Assembly: GCA_035570235.1 (NCBI GenBank)
Contig: DATMML010000083.1
Span: 62,001 to 126,000, forward strand
Origin: Vicinamibacteria bacterium
Lineage (GTDB): Bacteria > Acidobacteriota > Vicinamibacteria > Fen-336
DNA length: 64,000 bases
Direction: 5' to 3'
The notes under the pieces were generated by a model, which did not search any database, was not told the DNA's origin, and worked only from the letters and a program-made list of their open reading frames with translations. Made by a program: the position numbers and the translations under genes. Positions 43,252 through 51,931 of this stretch are shown here, piece by piece (position 1 is the stretch's first letter; every line of letters starts with the position of its first letter).

Positions 43252-43863
43252 GTGGCCGAGCGTGGCGAGACCAGCCTGTGGGAGGACGCGCGCGACAAGC
43301 TGAAGTCGCTCCTCTTCCACGGCCTCAACGCATGGCTAGGATGGGACGTCACTCTGGACACCGATGACCGGCGGGTCCTGGACGGGATCATCCTGCCTCA
43401 TTTGGCAGCCGCCCCCGAGTTCGGCAAGGTCCTCTTCGTGGGCAGCGACTGGTACACCCGACGCTACAATCGGGTCTTCGCGGACAAGGAGTACTGGACG
43501 ATCGACAAGGATCCGAGCCGAGCCCGGTACGGTGCCTCCCGCCACCTGACCGACGTGCTCCAGAACCTCGAGCGGCACTTCGCGCCCGGCTATTTCGATC
43601 TCATCCTCTGCAACGGAGTGCTTGGCTGGGGCCTGGACGCCAAGGACGATGCGGAGGCGGCCTTCGCGGCCTGCTGGCACACCCTGCGCGAGGGGGGGGT
43701 CTTTGTTCTCGGCTGGAATAACATTCCCCGTCGGCGGCCGCTCTCCCTCGAGTCGTCGACGGGCCTCGCCCGTTTCAAGCCCTACGTCTTCGCCCCTCTG
43801 AAGGAATCGCGGTACCTCACGCGTAGCCGGAACCAACACACCTTCGACTTTTACGTCAAGTGA
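43252..43863 (+). CDS. Methyltransferase-like protein with altered SAM loop
   Basis: A 203-aa protein with the order of a class I methyltransferase: GKVLFVGSDWYTRRYN (strand 1 and loop), YWTIDKDPSRARYGASRHLT (acidic residue at the end of strand 2), YFDLILCNGVLGWGLDAKDD (strand 4) and CWHTLREGGVFVLGWNN (strand 5). The usual GxGxG loop is replaced by GSDWY, so SAM binding is uncertain. It starts at GTG 43252 and overlaps the next gene by 4 bp (GTGA). It is present only in the second copy of the duplicated module. Confidence 0.65.
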   Translation: MAERGETSLWEDARDKLKSLLFHGLNAWLGWDVTLDTDDRRVLDGIILPHLAAAPEFGKVLFVGSDWYTRRYNRVFADKEYWTIDKDPSRARYGASRHLTDVLQNLERHFAPGYFDLILCNGVLGWGLDAKDDAEAAFAACWHTLREGGVFVLGWNNIPRRRPLSLESSTGLARFKPYVFAPLKESRYLTRSRNQHTFDFYVK

Positions 43864-45776
43864 CCGATCGCCACGCACGCGTCGCCCTGGGCCTGGTGAC
43901 GGCGGCCTTCATGATCGCCGGCCTGAGCCTGGACTTGCCCGGGCTCACGGACCATCGCTTCTGGAACGACGGGGCCACTTATTATTCGATGGCCCGCAGC
44001 CTGGCCGAAGACGGCGACTTGCGCTTCGAGACGCGCGACCTAGAGCGCGTGAAGAAGGCCTACCCCGCGGGCCCGCAGGGCATCTTTCTGAAGCGGACCC
44101 GCGGCGGCCTCGTCTTCGACTCGGGGGCGGGCTTCCCTTGGCTCCGGCGCGCCCGGGCGGACGAGGGGCGGCTCTACTTTGCCAAGCCGTTCGTCTATCC
44201 GTTGGCTTCGCTCCCGTTCGTGTGGGTGTTCGGGGCCCCCCGGGGCCTCCTCCTCACCAACGCCCTCTTCCTGGGCCTCGCGCTGTTCCTGGGGTATGGG
44301 GAGGTGCGCCGCGGGGGGAGCCCCGCCTCGGCCCTGGCCGTGGTGCTGGTCCTCGTTCTCGGCACCGTCACGCCCCTCTACTTCCTTTGGCTGACGCCCG
44401 AGATCTTTGGGCTGGGGCTCATCACCGCCGGCCTGGTGGCCTGGCGGGGGGGGCGGCCCCTGCTCTCCGCGCTCCTGCTCGGTGTCGCCACCTACGCGAA
44501 GCCCACGAACCTGTTCCTCGCCCTCCCCCTTTGCCTGGCTCCTATGTTTGGCGGCGGGAGCGAGGGGGAGTCACGAGCCCCCGCTCGCCTCCTCAGGGGC
44601 TTTGGCGAATCGTTGCGGCGGGCGGCGGTGCTGGCGGCGGTTGTGCTCAGCCTCTTCGGGGCGAACGCCCTCGTCACCGGGGAGATGAACTACCAGGGGG
44701 GCGAGCGGAAGACCTTCTACGGGAAGTTCCCCTTCGAGGCTCCGGGCCTCGATTTCGACAACACGGGCTTCTGGATGACGACGGACTACGTGGGGCCCCT
44801 CGTCGAAGGTCAGGACGACGAAAAATACACCGGGCGCACAGCGCCTCCGCGCCCGCGGGAGGAGATCCCGGACTCGTTCCTCCGCAACCTGGCCTACTTC
44901 TGGACGGGACGCTTCGGGGGGGCCGTGCCCTACTTCTTTCCAGCCGTTCTGGCGGGGATCCTGTTCCTGGCCCGGGGACCCCGCGACCGGCCAGGCTGGC
45001 TGGCCTTGAGCGCTTTGCTCGTGTCCTACCTCGTCTACATCTGGCTAATCCCCGACAACTGGTACGGCGGAGGAGGGACGGTGGGGAACCGCTACTTCCT
45101 GAACCTGCTTCCCCTTGCTTTTGTCTTCATGCCCCGGGGGCGGGAATGGGTGGTGGTGGGGGGGGGGTTGCTCGCCACCGCGACCCTTCTCGCCCCCATC
45201 TTCGTGGCTCCCCTGCACCACTCGCTGCATCCGGGGGATCACGCGACCCTTGGCCCTTTTCGAGTCTTCCCGGCCGAGGTGACGATGCTCAACGACCTCT
45301 CCGTGTTCCTCGACGTCTGGCGTAAGAAGAGGCCCTACGGGGACACGGAAGGGGACGCCCGTAGTGGTCGCTCCGCCGATCCCACGTCCTACTGGCTGTA
45401 TTTCGTGGACGACGGCACGTACGGGCAGGAGTCCTCCTTCGGAGAGGACGGCTTCTGGATCCGGGGGGGCGAGCGCGCGGAGGTCTTCCTGCGCGCGCTC
45501 GAACCGGTGCAGAGGATGACGGTCCAGGTGACGGGGGGGCCCGCGGGGGACGTGACCACGGTGCGGGTGGGCGGCCATCGTGCTCGGCTGGCCGTGAGCC
45601 CGCTCCACGCCCAGGAGGTGGTTTTCGACATCGACCGGCCCGGCTATGGGTTCTACGACTCCTTCGTCTACCGGTTGGAGCTGGCCTCCCGTTTCGGGAG
45701 CGTGTCGGAGAAGGATCCACGCCCCCTAGGCTCCTTCGTCCGGATCACGCTCCAAGTCCACGCGCGTCGTCCCTGA
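43860..45776 (+). CDS. GT-C-like multi-pass membrane protein, copy 2
   Basis: A 638-aa paralogue of the gene at 39767 with the same layout: DHRFWNDGATYYSMARSLAE in the first loop, LGTVTPLYFLWLTPEIFGLG, NYQGGERKTFYGKFPFE, GRFGGAVPYFFPAVLAGILF, NWYGGGGTVGNRYFLNLLPL, then a soluble beta-rich C-terminal domain (about residues 450-638). It starts at GTG 43860 inside the stop of the methyltransferase-like gene and ends 54 bp before the convergent flippase copy 2. Family not named; a lipid-sugar transferase is inferred. Confidence 0.8.
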   Translation: MTDRHARVALGLVTAAFMIAGLSLDLPGLTDHRFWNDGATYYSMARSLAEDGDLRFETRDLERVKKAYPAGPQGIFLKRTRGGLVFDSGAGFPWLRRARADEGRLYFAKPFVYPLASLPFVWVFGAPRGLLLTNALFLGLALFLGYGEVRRGGSPASALAVVLVLVLGTVTPLYFLWLTPEIFGLGLITAGLVAWRGGRPLLSALLLGVATYAKPTNLFLALPLCLAPMFGGGSEGESRAPARLLRGFGESLRRAAVLAAVVLSLFGANALVTGEMNYQGGERKTFYGKFPFEAPGLDFDNTGFWMTTDYVGPLVEGQDDEKYTGRTAPPRPREEIPDSFLRNLAYFWTGRFGGAVPYFFPAVLAGILFLARGPRDRPGWLALSALLVSYLVYIWLIPDNWYGGGGTVGNRYFLNLLPLAFVFMPRGREWVVVGGGLLATATLLAPIFVAPLHHSLHPGDHATLGPFRVFPAEVTMLNDLSVFLDVWRKKRPYGDTEGDARSGRSADPTSYWLYFVDDGTYGQESSFGEDGFWIRGGERAEVFLRALEPVQRMTVQVTGGPAGDVTTVRVGGHRARLAVSPLHAQEVVFDIDRPGYGFYDSFVYRLELASRFGSVSEKDPRPLGSFVRITLQVHARRP

Positions 45777-45830
45777 CCGACTCCCCGCGGGGAGCGATCC
45801 GGGAACGGATGACCCCGGCCCCGGTGCTGC

Positions 45831-47330
45831 CTAGGGCGGAGGTCGACGCACCAGGAAGCGGCGCAGGAGATCCTTCTCCGTCTCGTCCCACACCCCGACC
45901 AGGAAGGTGGCCAGGACGAAGGCCGCGGAAGCCAGGGCCGCCCCCCAGAGCAGGGGCCATCCCCGGAGGAGCCAGAGCACGACCGCGAAAGTGCCGGCGG
46001 CAAGGAGGGGGCGGACGAGGAGCGATGGCCAAGAGGCGCGGTAGCCGTAAGCGAACAGAGCCAGGGCGGTCATGGCGAAGTAGGCGGCTTCGGTGGCGAC
46101 GGTAGCCCAAGAAGCGCCTTGGCCGCCGTAACGCGGAATCCAGAACAGGTTCAGGCCCACGTTCAAGGCCAGGGCCAGCGTGGCGGTCAGAACGATGGTG
46201 CCCCAGCGGTTGACGCAGGCCAGAGTGGTCTCGTTGAAGTTGGAGAGGAACATGAAGGCGGCGGCGGGGAGGAGGACCCTCGCCATGCCCGCGCTGGGCC
46301 CGTAGTCCGGACCGAACAAGAATGAAATGAAGGGATCGGACGCGAGGGCGCCGAAGGCGGCGATAGGCAGACCCACGAGCAGGAGGTACTTCAGCCCCCG
46401 CCGGTAGAGCCGGCTGACCGCCTCCCGCGGTCCTAGGTGCAAGGCGGCCATGGTGGGGATCAGCGCGTAACCCAGGATGCGCGGGACGAGAGTGAGTCCC
46501 TCCAGGACGCGCACGGGGGCGCTGTACCACCCCACCTCCTGCGCCCCCCTCATCTTCTCGAGCATGACCGCGTCCACCTGGAAGAACATGAGGATGACGG
46601 CTCCCGCGTAGGCAAAAGGCAGGCCCTTGCGGAAGAGTTCCCCCCAGAGCCGGAGGTCGGCGGCCGGGCGCACGGGGATGACCCGCGTGTAGACGTAACC
46701 GTAGAGGGCAGCGTCGTCGAAGAGCCTTACGAGGGCGAAGACGAGCACGAAGCCCACCACACCGTAGCCCGCGTGCAGACTCGCCCAACCGAGCAACAGA
46801 AGCGCCGTTCGCTCCGCCAGGAGGGAGAGCGATTCGGCGCCGAACATCTCGAAACCTTTGAGTAGCCAGCGGAGCGTCGCCTTGATCGACTTCAAGATGA
46901 GATCGAAAGACAGGACCAGGACCGCCGTCCAGGTCGGACCCTCGTAGAGCCAGTGCCCGATGCCGAGGCAGAGGACGAGGGTCAGGACCGAAAGTACGGC
47001 CTGAAACCCGAGCAGGTTGCCGATCAGGCGAGCGGCGAGGGAGCGGTCTCGGCTGATGGCCAGAGTGGTGGCATAGGACATCCCGAAGTCGGGTAGGAGT
47101 CGGAAGAGGCCCACGAACGCGAAGGCCGCGCTGTACTGGCCGAAGGCCACGGGGGCCAAGTAGCGGGCGGCCAGGAAATAGAGAAGGAACAACGGCAGAA
47201 TCGAGGACTCGCCGATAGCGGAGAAGAGCGTGTTGCGCGCGATCCGGCTGGGGCTGGGCCCGGGGGGGGGAGTCAGCTGCCCGGCTCCGGGGGGAGCAAC
47301 CCGTCCCGCAGGCAGCTGATCCTGAGGCAA
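45831..47330 (-). CDS. Polysaccharide flippase (Wzx/MATE-MOP superfamily), copy 2
   Basis: A 499-aa paralogue of the gene at 41743. Shared blocks include SRIARNTLFSAIGESSILPL, AARYLAPVAFGQYSAAFAFV, LKATLRWLLKGF-type segments, FFQVDAVMLEKMRGAQEVGW and ETTLACVNRWGTIVLTATLA. About 14 membrane helices. The only nearby start in frame is TTG 47330, which gives a Pro/Gly-rich lead of about 28 residues not seen in copy 1; an ATG at 47335 is in another frame. Confidence 0.88.
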   Translation of the reverse strand: MPQDQLPAGRVAPPGAGQLTPPPGPSPSRIARNTLFSAIGESSILPLFLLYFLAARYLAPVAFGQYSAAFAFVGLFRLLPDFGMSYATTLAISRDRSLAARLIGNLLGFQAVLSVLTLVLCLGIGHWLYEGPTWTAVLVLSFDLILKSIKATLRWLLKGFEMFGAESLSLLAERTALLLLGWASLHAGYGVVGFVLVFALVRLFDDAALYGYVYTRVIPVRPAADLRLWGELFRKGLPFAYAGAVILMFFQVDAVMLEKMRGAQEVGWYSAPVRVLEGLTLVPRILGYALIPTMAALHLGPREAVSRLYRRGLKYLLLVGLPIAAFGALASDPFISFLFGPDYGPSAGMARVLLPAAAFMFLSNFNETTLACVNRWGTIVLTATLALALNVGLNLFWIPRYGGQGASWATVATEAAYFAMTALALFAYGYRASWPSLLVRPLLAAGTFAVVLWLLRGWPLLWGAALASAAFVLATFLVGVWDETEKDLLRRFLVRRPPP

Positions 47331-47823
47331 GTCATGCGCCAGTAATTTATGGTCCCTCTGTCAGTTACGACTGACCTCGGCTTCTGCCACTGCCCCCAGC
47401 TGGCAGACAGACTGGCCACGGCCCTGCGTCCGCGCGTCGTCGAAAGAGAGTGGCCGCTCGCCCGTGGGAGGGTCAAGGCGCCAAGCCGACCCCGCCAGAG
47501 GCCCAGACACCCTTCCCGGCCCCGCGCATTATGGCCCGGCATCGCCTTTGCCGTCCATTAGCGCGAGCCCGGACGGACAGCCTGGCTTTCGATCCTGTTG
47601 AGGGCTGCCTTCGGGGGCATCGAGATCCGGCGCCCCGCCAGACGCTTCCGCCCGCCCTTCTGATCCCTTCCGCGGGCCTTTAGTTACTAGCTCTGGTAGT
47701 AGTTGTGGGCCTGCCGCTATAGTCCCGCTCGTATCGGGCCTCTTGAGGCTGAGAACTCTGCCCCTGGAGACTCCGGCCGGGAGCGAGGTAGCAACCCCAA
47801 GGCGTCGACCAACGGAGCAAGTG
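47331..47823. other. Intergenic region upstream of the TonB-dependent receptor
   Basis: No convincing gene. A perfect inverted repeat GTCAGT-TACG-ACTGAC lies at 47360-47375 and could be an operator or a small hairpin upstream of flippase copy 2. A -10-like TATAGT at 47718-47723 lies about 100 bp before the receptor gene, without a clear -35. The local sequence is less GC-rich than the coding parts. Confidence 0.35.
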
Positions 47824-50763
47824 ATGATTCTCGCGCGTCTAGCCATCCGCGTGCTTATCGGCGGTGTTTTCGCCACGGCCGCGGTAGTCTCGGCCCAGAG
47901 CCCCGAAGCATCGATTGTCGGCACGGTGAAGGATCCCTCGGCGGCCCGGGTTCCGGGGGCCCACCTCAGCGCCAAGTCTCTCGCGTCGGGTGCCGAACGG
48001 GAGACGAACGCCAACGCCCTGGGGGAGTTCCGTTTCGATCTTCTCCCTCCAGGGCGGTATCAGGTCCGGGCGGCGGCGCCCGGCTTCCAGGTCACGCAAA
48101 TCGAAGTGGCCCTGGCCACGGGTGTCACGCACGCGCTCGAGATCCAGCTCGCCATTTCCGGGCCGAGAGTGGAGGTCGAGGTTCGCCGACCCATCGACAC
48201 GGCCAGCAGCGTGGTCCAGACCGTGGTGTCCGCGCGCGACACTGCCTCGATACCGCTCGCCGCACGCAGCTTCGCAAACATCGCCTACTTCGCCCCCATG
48301 ACCCAACCCGTCGAACCTTCCGATCCGACCAAGGCCCGAATCACGGCGGTCTCCTTTGCGGGAAGCTCCGGCCTGAATGTCGACCTCTCCGTGGATGGAG
48401 GCGACAACAACGACGACTACATCGGCGGATTCCTGCAGAATTTCTCGCCCGACGCCATCGAGGAGTTTAACGTTCGCACGGCACAATTCGATGCCGACAC
48501 TTCGCGCACCAATGGTGGCTCCGTGATCATTACCACCCGGCGTGGCAACGACCAGTGGCACGGTAGCGTCGCCGACTACTTCCGCGGCGCGGGGCTGAAT
48601 GCGCGCAATCCCCTTGATAACCCCGAGCCCAATCCCAAGCAGCCCTTCTCCCGAAACCATCTCGCCGGCTCGATTGGCGGCCCCATTGTCAAGCAGAAGC
48701 TCTGGTTCTTCACCGCCTTTGAGTACGTCGATGAGGACGCGAGCATCTCCTACAGCAATCAGAGCCTCGCCCAGTTCCAGGCGCTGGCTCAGCTGGCTTC
48801 TATGGGTCTCGTTCCCGGAGTGACCTCCATCAGCATTCCGTCATCGGTGCCGGTTTTATTCCGGGATTCCATCTTTTCCACTCGAGTCGACTGGCGGCAA
48901 TCGGATCGTTCGGAATGGTTTCTTCGGGGTGCCACCGACCGGTACCACACCGCCAACGATCTGCTCCAGCAGGCCACGCTTCCTTCCACGGGCGCCTACT
49001 CTCGTTCGAACTACTGGAACGTTCTCCTCCACAACGACTTCCAGTTCAACCAGAGCTGGCTAGGCGTGCTGACTCTGCAGGCCAACAGCTTCCATCGCTC
49101 CTTAGAGCGAAACTCGAACTACGGCTTTGCCCTCGCATTTCCGTTCAGCACGACGCAAAGCACCATCTCCGGCTTCGAGACCTTCGGCGACAACCAGTTC
49201 GTCACGCCCATCACCGCCTTCCCTGTGGAACGTGACCAGCGCAAGTACCAGGTCCGGTACGATCTGGCCCGCTCAGGGATCAAGCACTCGGTCAAGGTTG
49301 GTGTGAACTTCATCGATGAGCCGGAGCTCTCAGGCCGACTGTCGGACAATCCTGAGACCCTGGTCAGCTTTCCCTTGGATCCGACCGACTACCTCGCCAA
49401 CCCGACACAGTTTCCGCTGGACTACGCCGCCGGCTCATCGCCACTGGGCGGGTCAAGCGGCATCTTCTCGCAGCATGTCCGCCGTTTTGGCGTGTACGCC
49501 CAGGACGCGTGGCGCATGAGCCCTTCCCTCACCCTGAATCTGGGCCTCCGCTATGATACGACCTTCGGGCTCTTCACGGCCTCCGGCCGGGAGCAGGATC
49601 AGAACTCCGCCTACATCACCCTCAAGGCCCTGGGCCTCGACCTCGTCTCCGGCATTCCCCACGACTACCGGGGTGCCATCGCTCCCCGCATCGGGCTTGC
49701 CTGGGCTCCCGGCGGTAGCGGGAAGACCGTCGTTCGCGCCGGCATCGGCCTTTACTACAACGACCTCGCTCAGAACGGTTGGGTCGCCGCCTTCCAAGCC
49801 GTCAACGCCCCGCCCGCGGGCCTGCTCCAACCCGCGGACAAAGGTGCCCTCATCGATCCACGCTACAAGACCCCTTACGCCCTGCAAGCGAGCCTCGGTT
49901 TCGAGCACGACCTCGGTAATGACTGGCGGGTCGACTTGCGCTACCAACACCAGCAGGGAGTCCATCAATATCGCCGGTACGAATACGTTTCCGGCAGTAC
50001 GCTCCCCGACGACGCCCCCAGCATCTCGCTCTTCCGGTCTGACAATCGTTCCCGCTACGATGGGATCTCCTTTGGGATCCAGCATCGCTTCTCCAACCGC
50101 TTTGACCTTTCCGCGCACTACACGCTGGCGAGCGCCGCCACCTGGGGAGCGGTGGTGGGGGAACTGTTTGACTATGTCAACGGCGTCAGCGACGTAAGGA
50201 ACCCTTTCGGGCCCGGCGACCACGGGCCTTCCGGCGAGGACGTTCGGCATCGCGTCGTGGTCACGGGGAGGGTTCAGCTCCCGGGCAAGTTTGAGTTGGC
50301 CACGCTGTCCCAGTTCGAGAGCGCGCGTCCTTTCACGCTTGCCACCTCGCTGGACGTCAACAACGATGGGAACCCAGCAAACGACCGCGCGGTGGTGAAC
50401 GGTGCGCAGACGTCCCTGGATCAATTTCGCGGCACGGCCTTCATCCAGGTGGACCTTCGGGTGAGTCGCCCTATTCGGCTCTCGGATCGTACCGAGCTCC
50501 GGCCCTTCCTTGAGCTTTTCAATGTCTTCAATCGGCAGAATCCCGGCAACAACTACGTCGGCCAGGTGGCAGCCCTCTCCGTCCCCCCCAACCAACTGGC
50601 CAACGTCACCCAGCACTGCCTTGATCCAGGCTGCACCGCCACCCGTGCTGTGACCCTGAACGATCTCCGCGTGCCGGCGGGAGCGCTCGGCGATTTCTTC
50701 GGCCCCGGGACCACAGTGGGGATTCCCTTCACCGCCCAGCTCGGCCTCCGACTGAGCTTCTGA
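47824..50763 (+). CDS. TonB-dependent receptor, Oar-like, with N-terminal carboxypeptidase-regulatory domain
   Basis: A 979-aa outer-membrane protein. After a signal peptide (MILARLAIRVLIGGVFATAA) comes a CarbopepD_reg-like fold (SIVGTVKDPSAARVPGAHLS; NALGEFRFDLLPPGRYQVRA). A plug-like region follows (NVDLSVDGGDNNDDYIGGFL; QFDADTSRTNGGSVIITTRR), then a long beta-barrel with alternating aromatic strands ending in the C-terminal Phe (TAQLGLRLSF). Such Oar-type receptors are very numerous in Acidobacteriota. ATG 47824 is chosen although GTG 47821 is adjacent. Substrate unknown; there is no TonB or ExbBD nearby. Confidence 0.92.
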   Translation: MILARLAIRVLIGGVFATAAVVSAQSPEASIVGTVKDPSAARVPGAHLSAKSLASGAERETNANALGEFRFDLLPPGRYQVRAAAPGFQVTQIEVALATGVTHALEIQLAISGPRVEVEVRRPIDTASSVVQTVVSARDTASIPLAARSFANIAYFAPMTQPVEPSDPTKARITAVSFAGSSGLNVDLSVDGGDNNDDYIGGFLQNFSPDAIEEFNVRTAQFDADTSRTNGGSVIITTRRGNDQWHGSVADYFRGAGLNARNPLDNPEPNPKQPFSRNHLAGSIGGPIVKQKLWFFTAFEYVDEDASISYSNQSLAQFQALAQLASMGLVPGVTSISIPSSVPVLFRDSIFSTRVDWRQSDRSEWFLRGATDRYHTANDLLQQATLPSTGAYSRSNYWNVLLHNDFQFNQSWLGVLTLQANSFHRSLERNSNYGFALAFPFSTTQSTISGFETFGDNQFVTPITAFPVERDQRKYQVRYDLARSGIKHSVKVGVNFIDEPELSGRLSDNPETLVSFPLDPTDYLANPTQFPLDYAAGSSPLGGSSGIFSQHVRRFGVYAQDAWRMSPSLTLNLGLRYDTTFGLFTASGREQDQNSAYITLKALGLDLVSGIPHDYRGAIAPRIGLAWAPGGSGKTVVRAGIGLYYNDLAQNGWVAAFQAVNAPPAGLLQPADKGALIDPRYKTPYALQASLGFEHDLGNDWRVDLRYQHQQGVHQYRRYEYVSGSTLPDDAPSISLFRSDNRSRYDGISFGIQHRFSNRFDLSAHYTLASAATWGAVVGELFDYVNGVSDVRNPFGPGDHGPSGEDVRHRVVVTGRVQLPGKFELATLSQFESARPFTLATSLDVNNDGNPANDRAVVNGAQTSLDQFRGTAFIQVDLRVSRPIRLSDRTELRPFLELFNVFNRQNPGNNYVGQVAALSVPPNQLANVTQHCLDPGCTATRAVTLNDLRVPAGALGDFFGPGTTVGIPFTAQLGLRLSF

Positions 50764-50932
50764 CCAGTCGCACGGAGCCAACACCTTGAGGGACGGCAAT
50801 CCGCAGCCCGTCTTTAGCCTCGTCGCTGTCTTTAGTCTCGACTGGCTTCCCGCGTGCGCGCTTTTGGCAACGGCCTCGTCCGACCGCACAGCTTGTTCGA
50901 GGCCGTGCTGATCAGAATCTCGGGGTTGCTGG

Positions 50933-51175
50933 CTACACCCTCTTGATTGCCCTTACGATTAACACCAGTACGACCGCCCCGATGGTGGCAACGATGATGC
51001 TGGCCAGGGTTCCGCCAGCCGCGATCCCAATCATGCGAAAAAGGAATCCGCCAACGAACGCTCCAATCACGCCGAGCACGATGTCACCCAGGACCCCGTA
51101 CCCGGATCCCTTTGTGATCTTTCCCGCCAACCAACCCGCAACCAAGCCAACCAACAAGAACCACACTAGATGCAC
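50933..51175 (-). CDS. GlsB/YeaQ/YmgE-family membrane protein
   Basis: An 80-aa protein with three membrane helices: HLVWFLLVGLVAGWLAGKIT, GVLGDIVLGVIGAFVGGFLF and ASIIVATIGAVVLVLIVRAI. It has the KGSGYGVLGD loop of the transglycosylase-associated (GlsB/YeaQ) family, which is often stress-induced. The GTG start at 51175 has a strong AAGGGAGGT site upstream. Molecular role unknown. Confidence 0.9.
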   Translation of the reverse strand: MHLVWFLLVGLVAGWLAGKITKGSGYGVLGDIVLGVIGAFVGGFLFRMIGIAAGGTLASIIVATIGAVVLVLIVRAIKRV

Positions 51176-51241
51176 GGGTTACCTCCCTTCGTGATAGGAC
51201 TGGCCCTTGACTCCTCTACGAGAACGAGGTGACGGAACGTC

Positions 51242-51862
51242 TCAATCGCCTTTCTCCTTGCGGAGCAAGGCATCCAGCCCGCGGCTGATTTTGAGGCAGC
51301 GCTCCAAGGGATCGGACTCCAGCAGCTTTTGGCGGGCCGAGGCGGTGATCGGCAAGTGCTGACAAGCGAGGTTGACCCAAGACATGGGCTCCTTGGACCG
51401 ACGCTGCTGGTCTAGGAATGAGCGGAGGTCGGCATGGGTGTGAAGATAGCGGGCCAGGGCCTCCACCGCGGGTCCCCATTCGTCTCCGGGATCCTCTTCG
51501 TCGAGGGGCTGGACCTCCGCGATGAGGACGTCCACTCCGATCAGGCTCACCACCTTGCCCCGGCGGAGCCCATCCAACTCCACGCGGCGGCCCCCGTCCG
51601 TGAGCGGCAGGTCCTCCATGAGAAAGGCCACCGTGCCCACCGACTGGAGGTCGCGGGGGTTGGGACTGGCCGCGGTCGTGTCGCGCTGAGCCATCGCGAG
51701 CAGGCACTTGCCGCCCCGGGTGGCCATCTCCACCGCGGCCAAGGCCCCCGGGCGCGACACGACCAGCCCCAATGATGATTCCGGGAATAGGCAGACCTCC
51801 CGGAGGGGGAGAACGGGCAGAAGGAGGTTGCCCGGCGTCGCCCCCGGTATCGAGCGGGTCAG
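51242..51862 (-). CDS. Stand-alone Lon N-terminal (substrate-binding) domain protein, apparent CUG start
   Basis: About 206 aa. It begins LTRSIPGATPGNLLLPVLPL, then REVCLFPESSLGLVVSRPGA, matching the first strands of the Lon/PUA-like N domain, and continues with GGKCLLAMAQRDTTAASPNP, SVGTVAFLMEDLPLTDGGRR and a C-terminal helical part (LDQQRRSKEPMSWVNLACQH). There is no ATPase or protease domain. An AAGGAGGT ribosome site at 51874-51867 stands 4 bases before CTG 51862. No ATG, GTG or TTG exists upstream of the domain in this frame; the first one (TTG 51772) would remove about 30 residues including the first strands. Confidence 0.75.
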   Translation of the reverse strand: MTRSIPGATPGNLLLPVLPLREVCLFPESSLGLVVSRPGALAAVEMATRGGKCLLAMAQRDTTAASPNPRDLQSVGTVAFLMEDLPLTDGGRRVELDGLRRGKVVSLIGVDVLIAEVQPLDEEDPGDEWGPAVEALARYLHTHADLRSFLDQQRRSKEPMSWVNLACQHLPITASARQKLLESDPLERCLKISRGLDALLRKEKGD

Positions 51863-51931
51863 GCTGACCTCCTTGTTCCGCGGCGCGTCCCAGAAGCCCA
51901 GGGGGGACGCCCGCCTGTGCGGCGCATGTTA

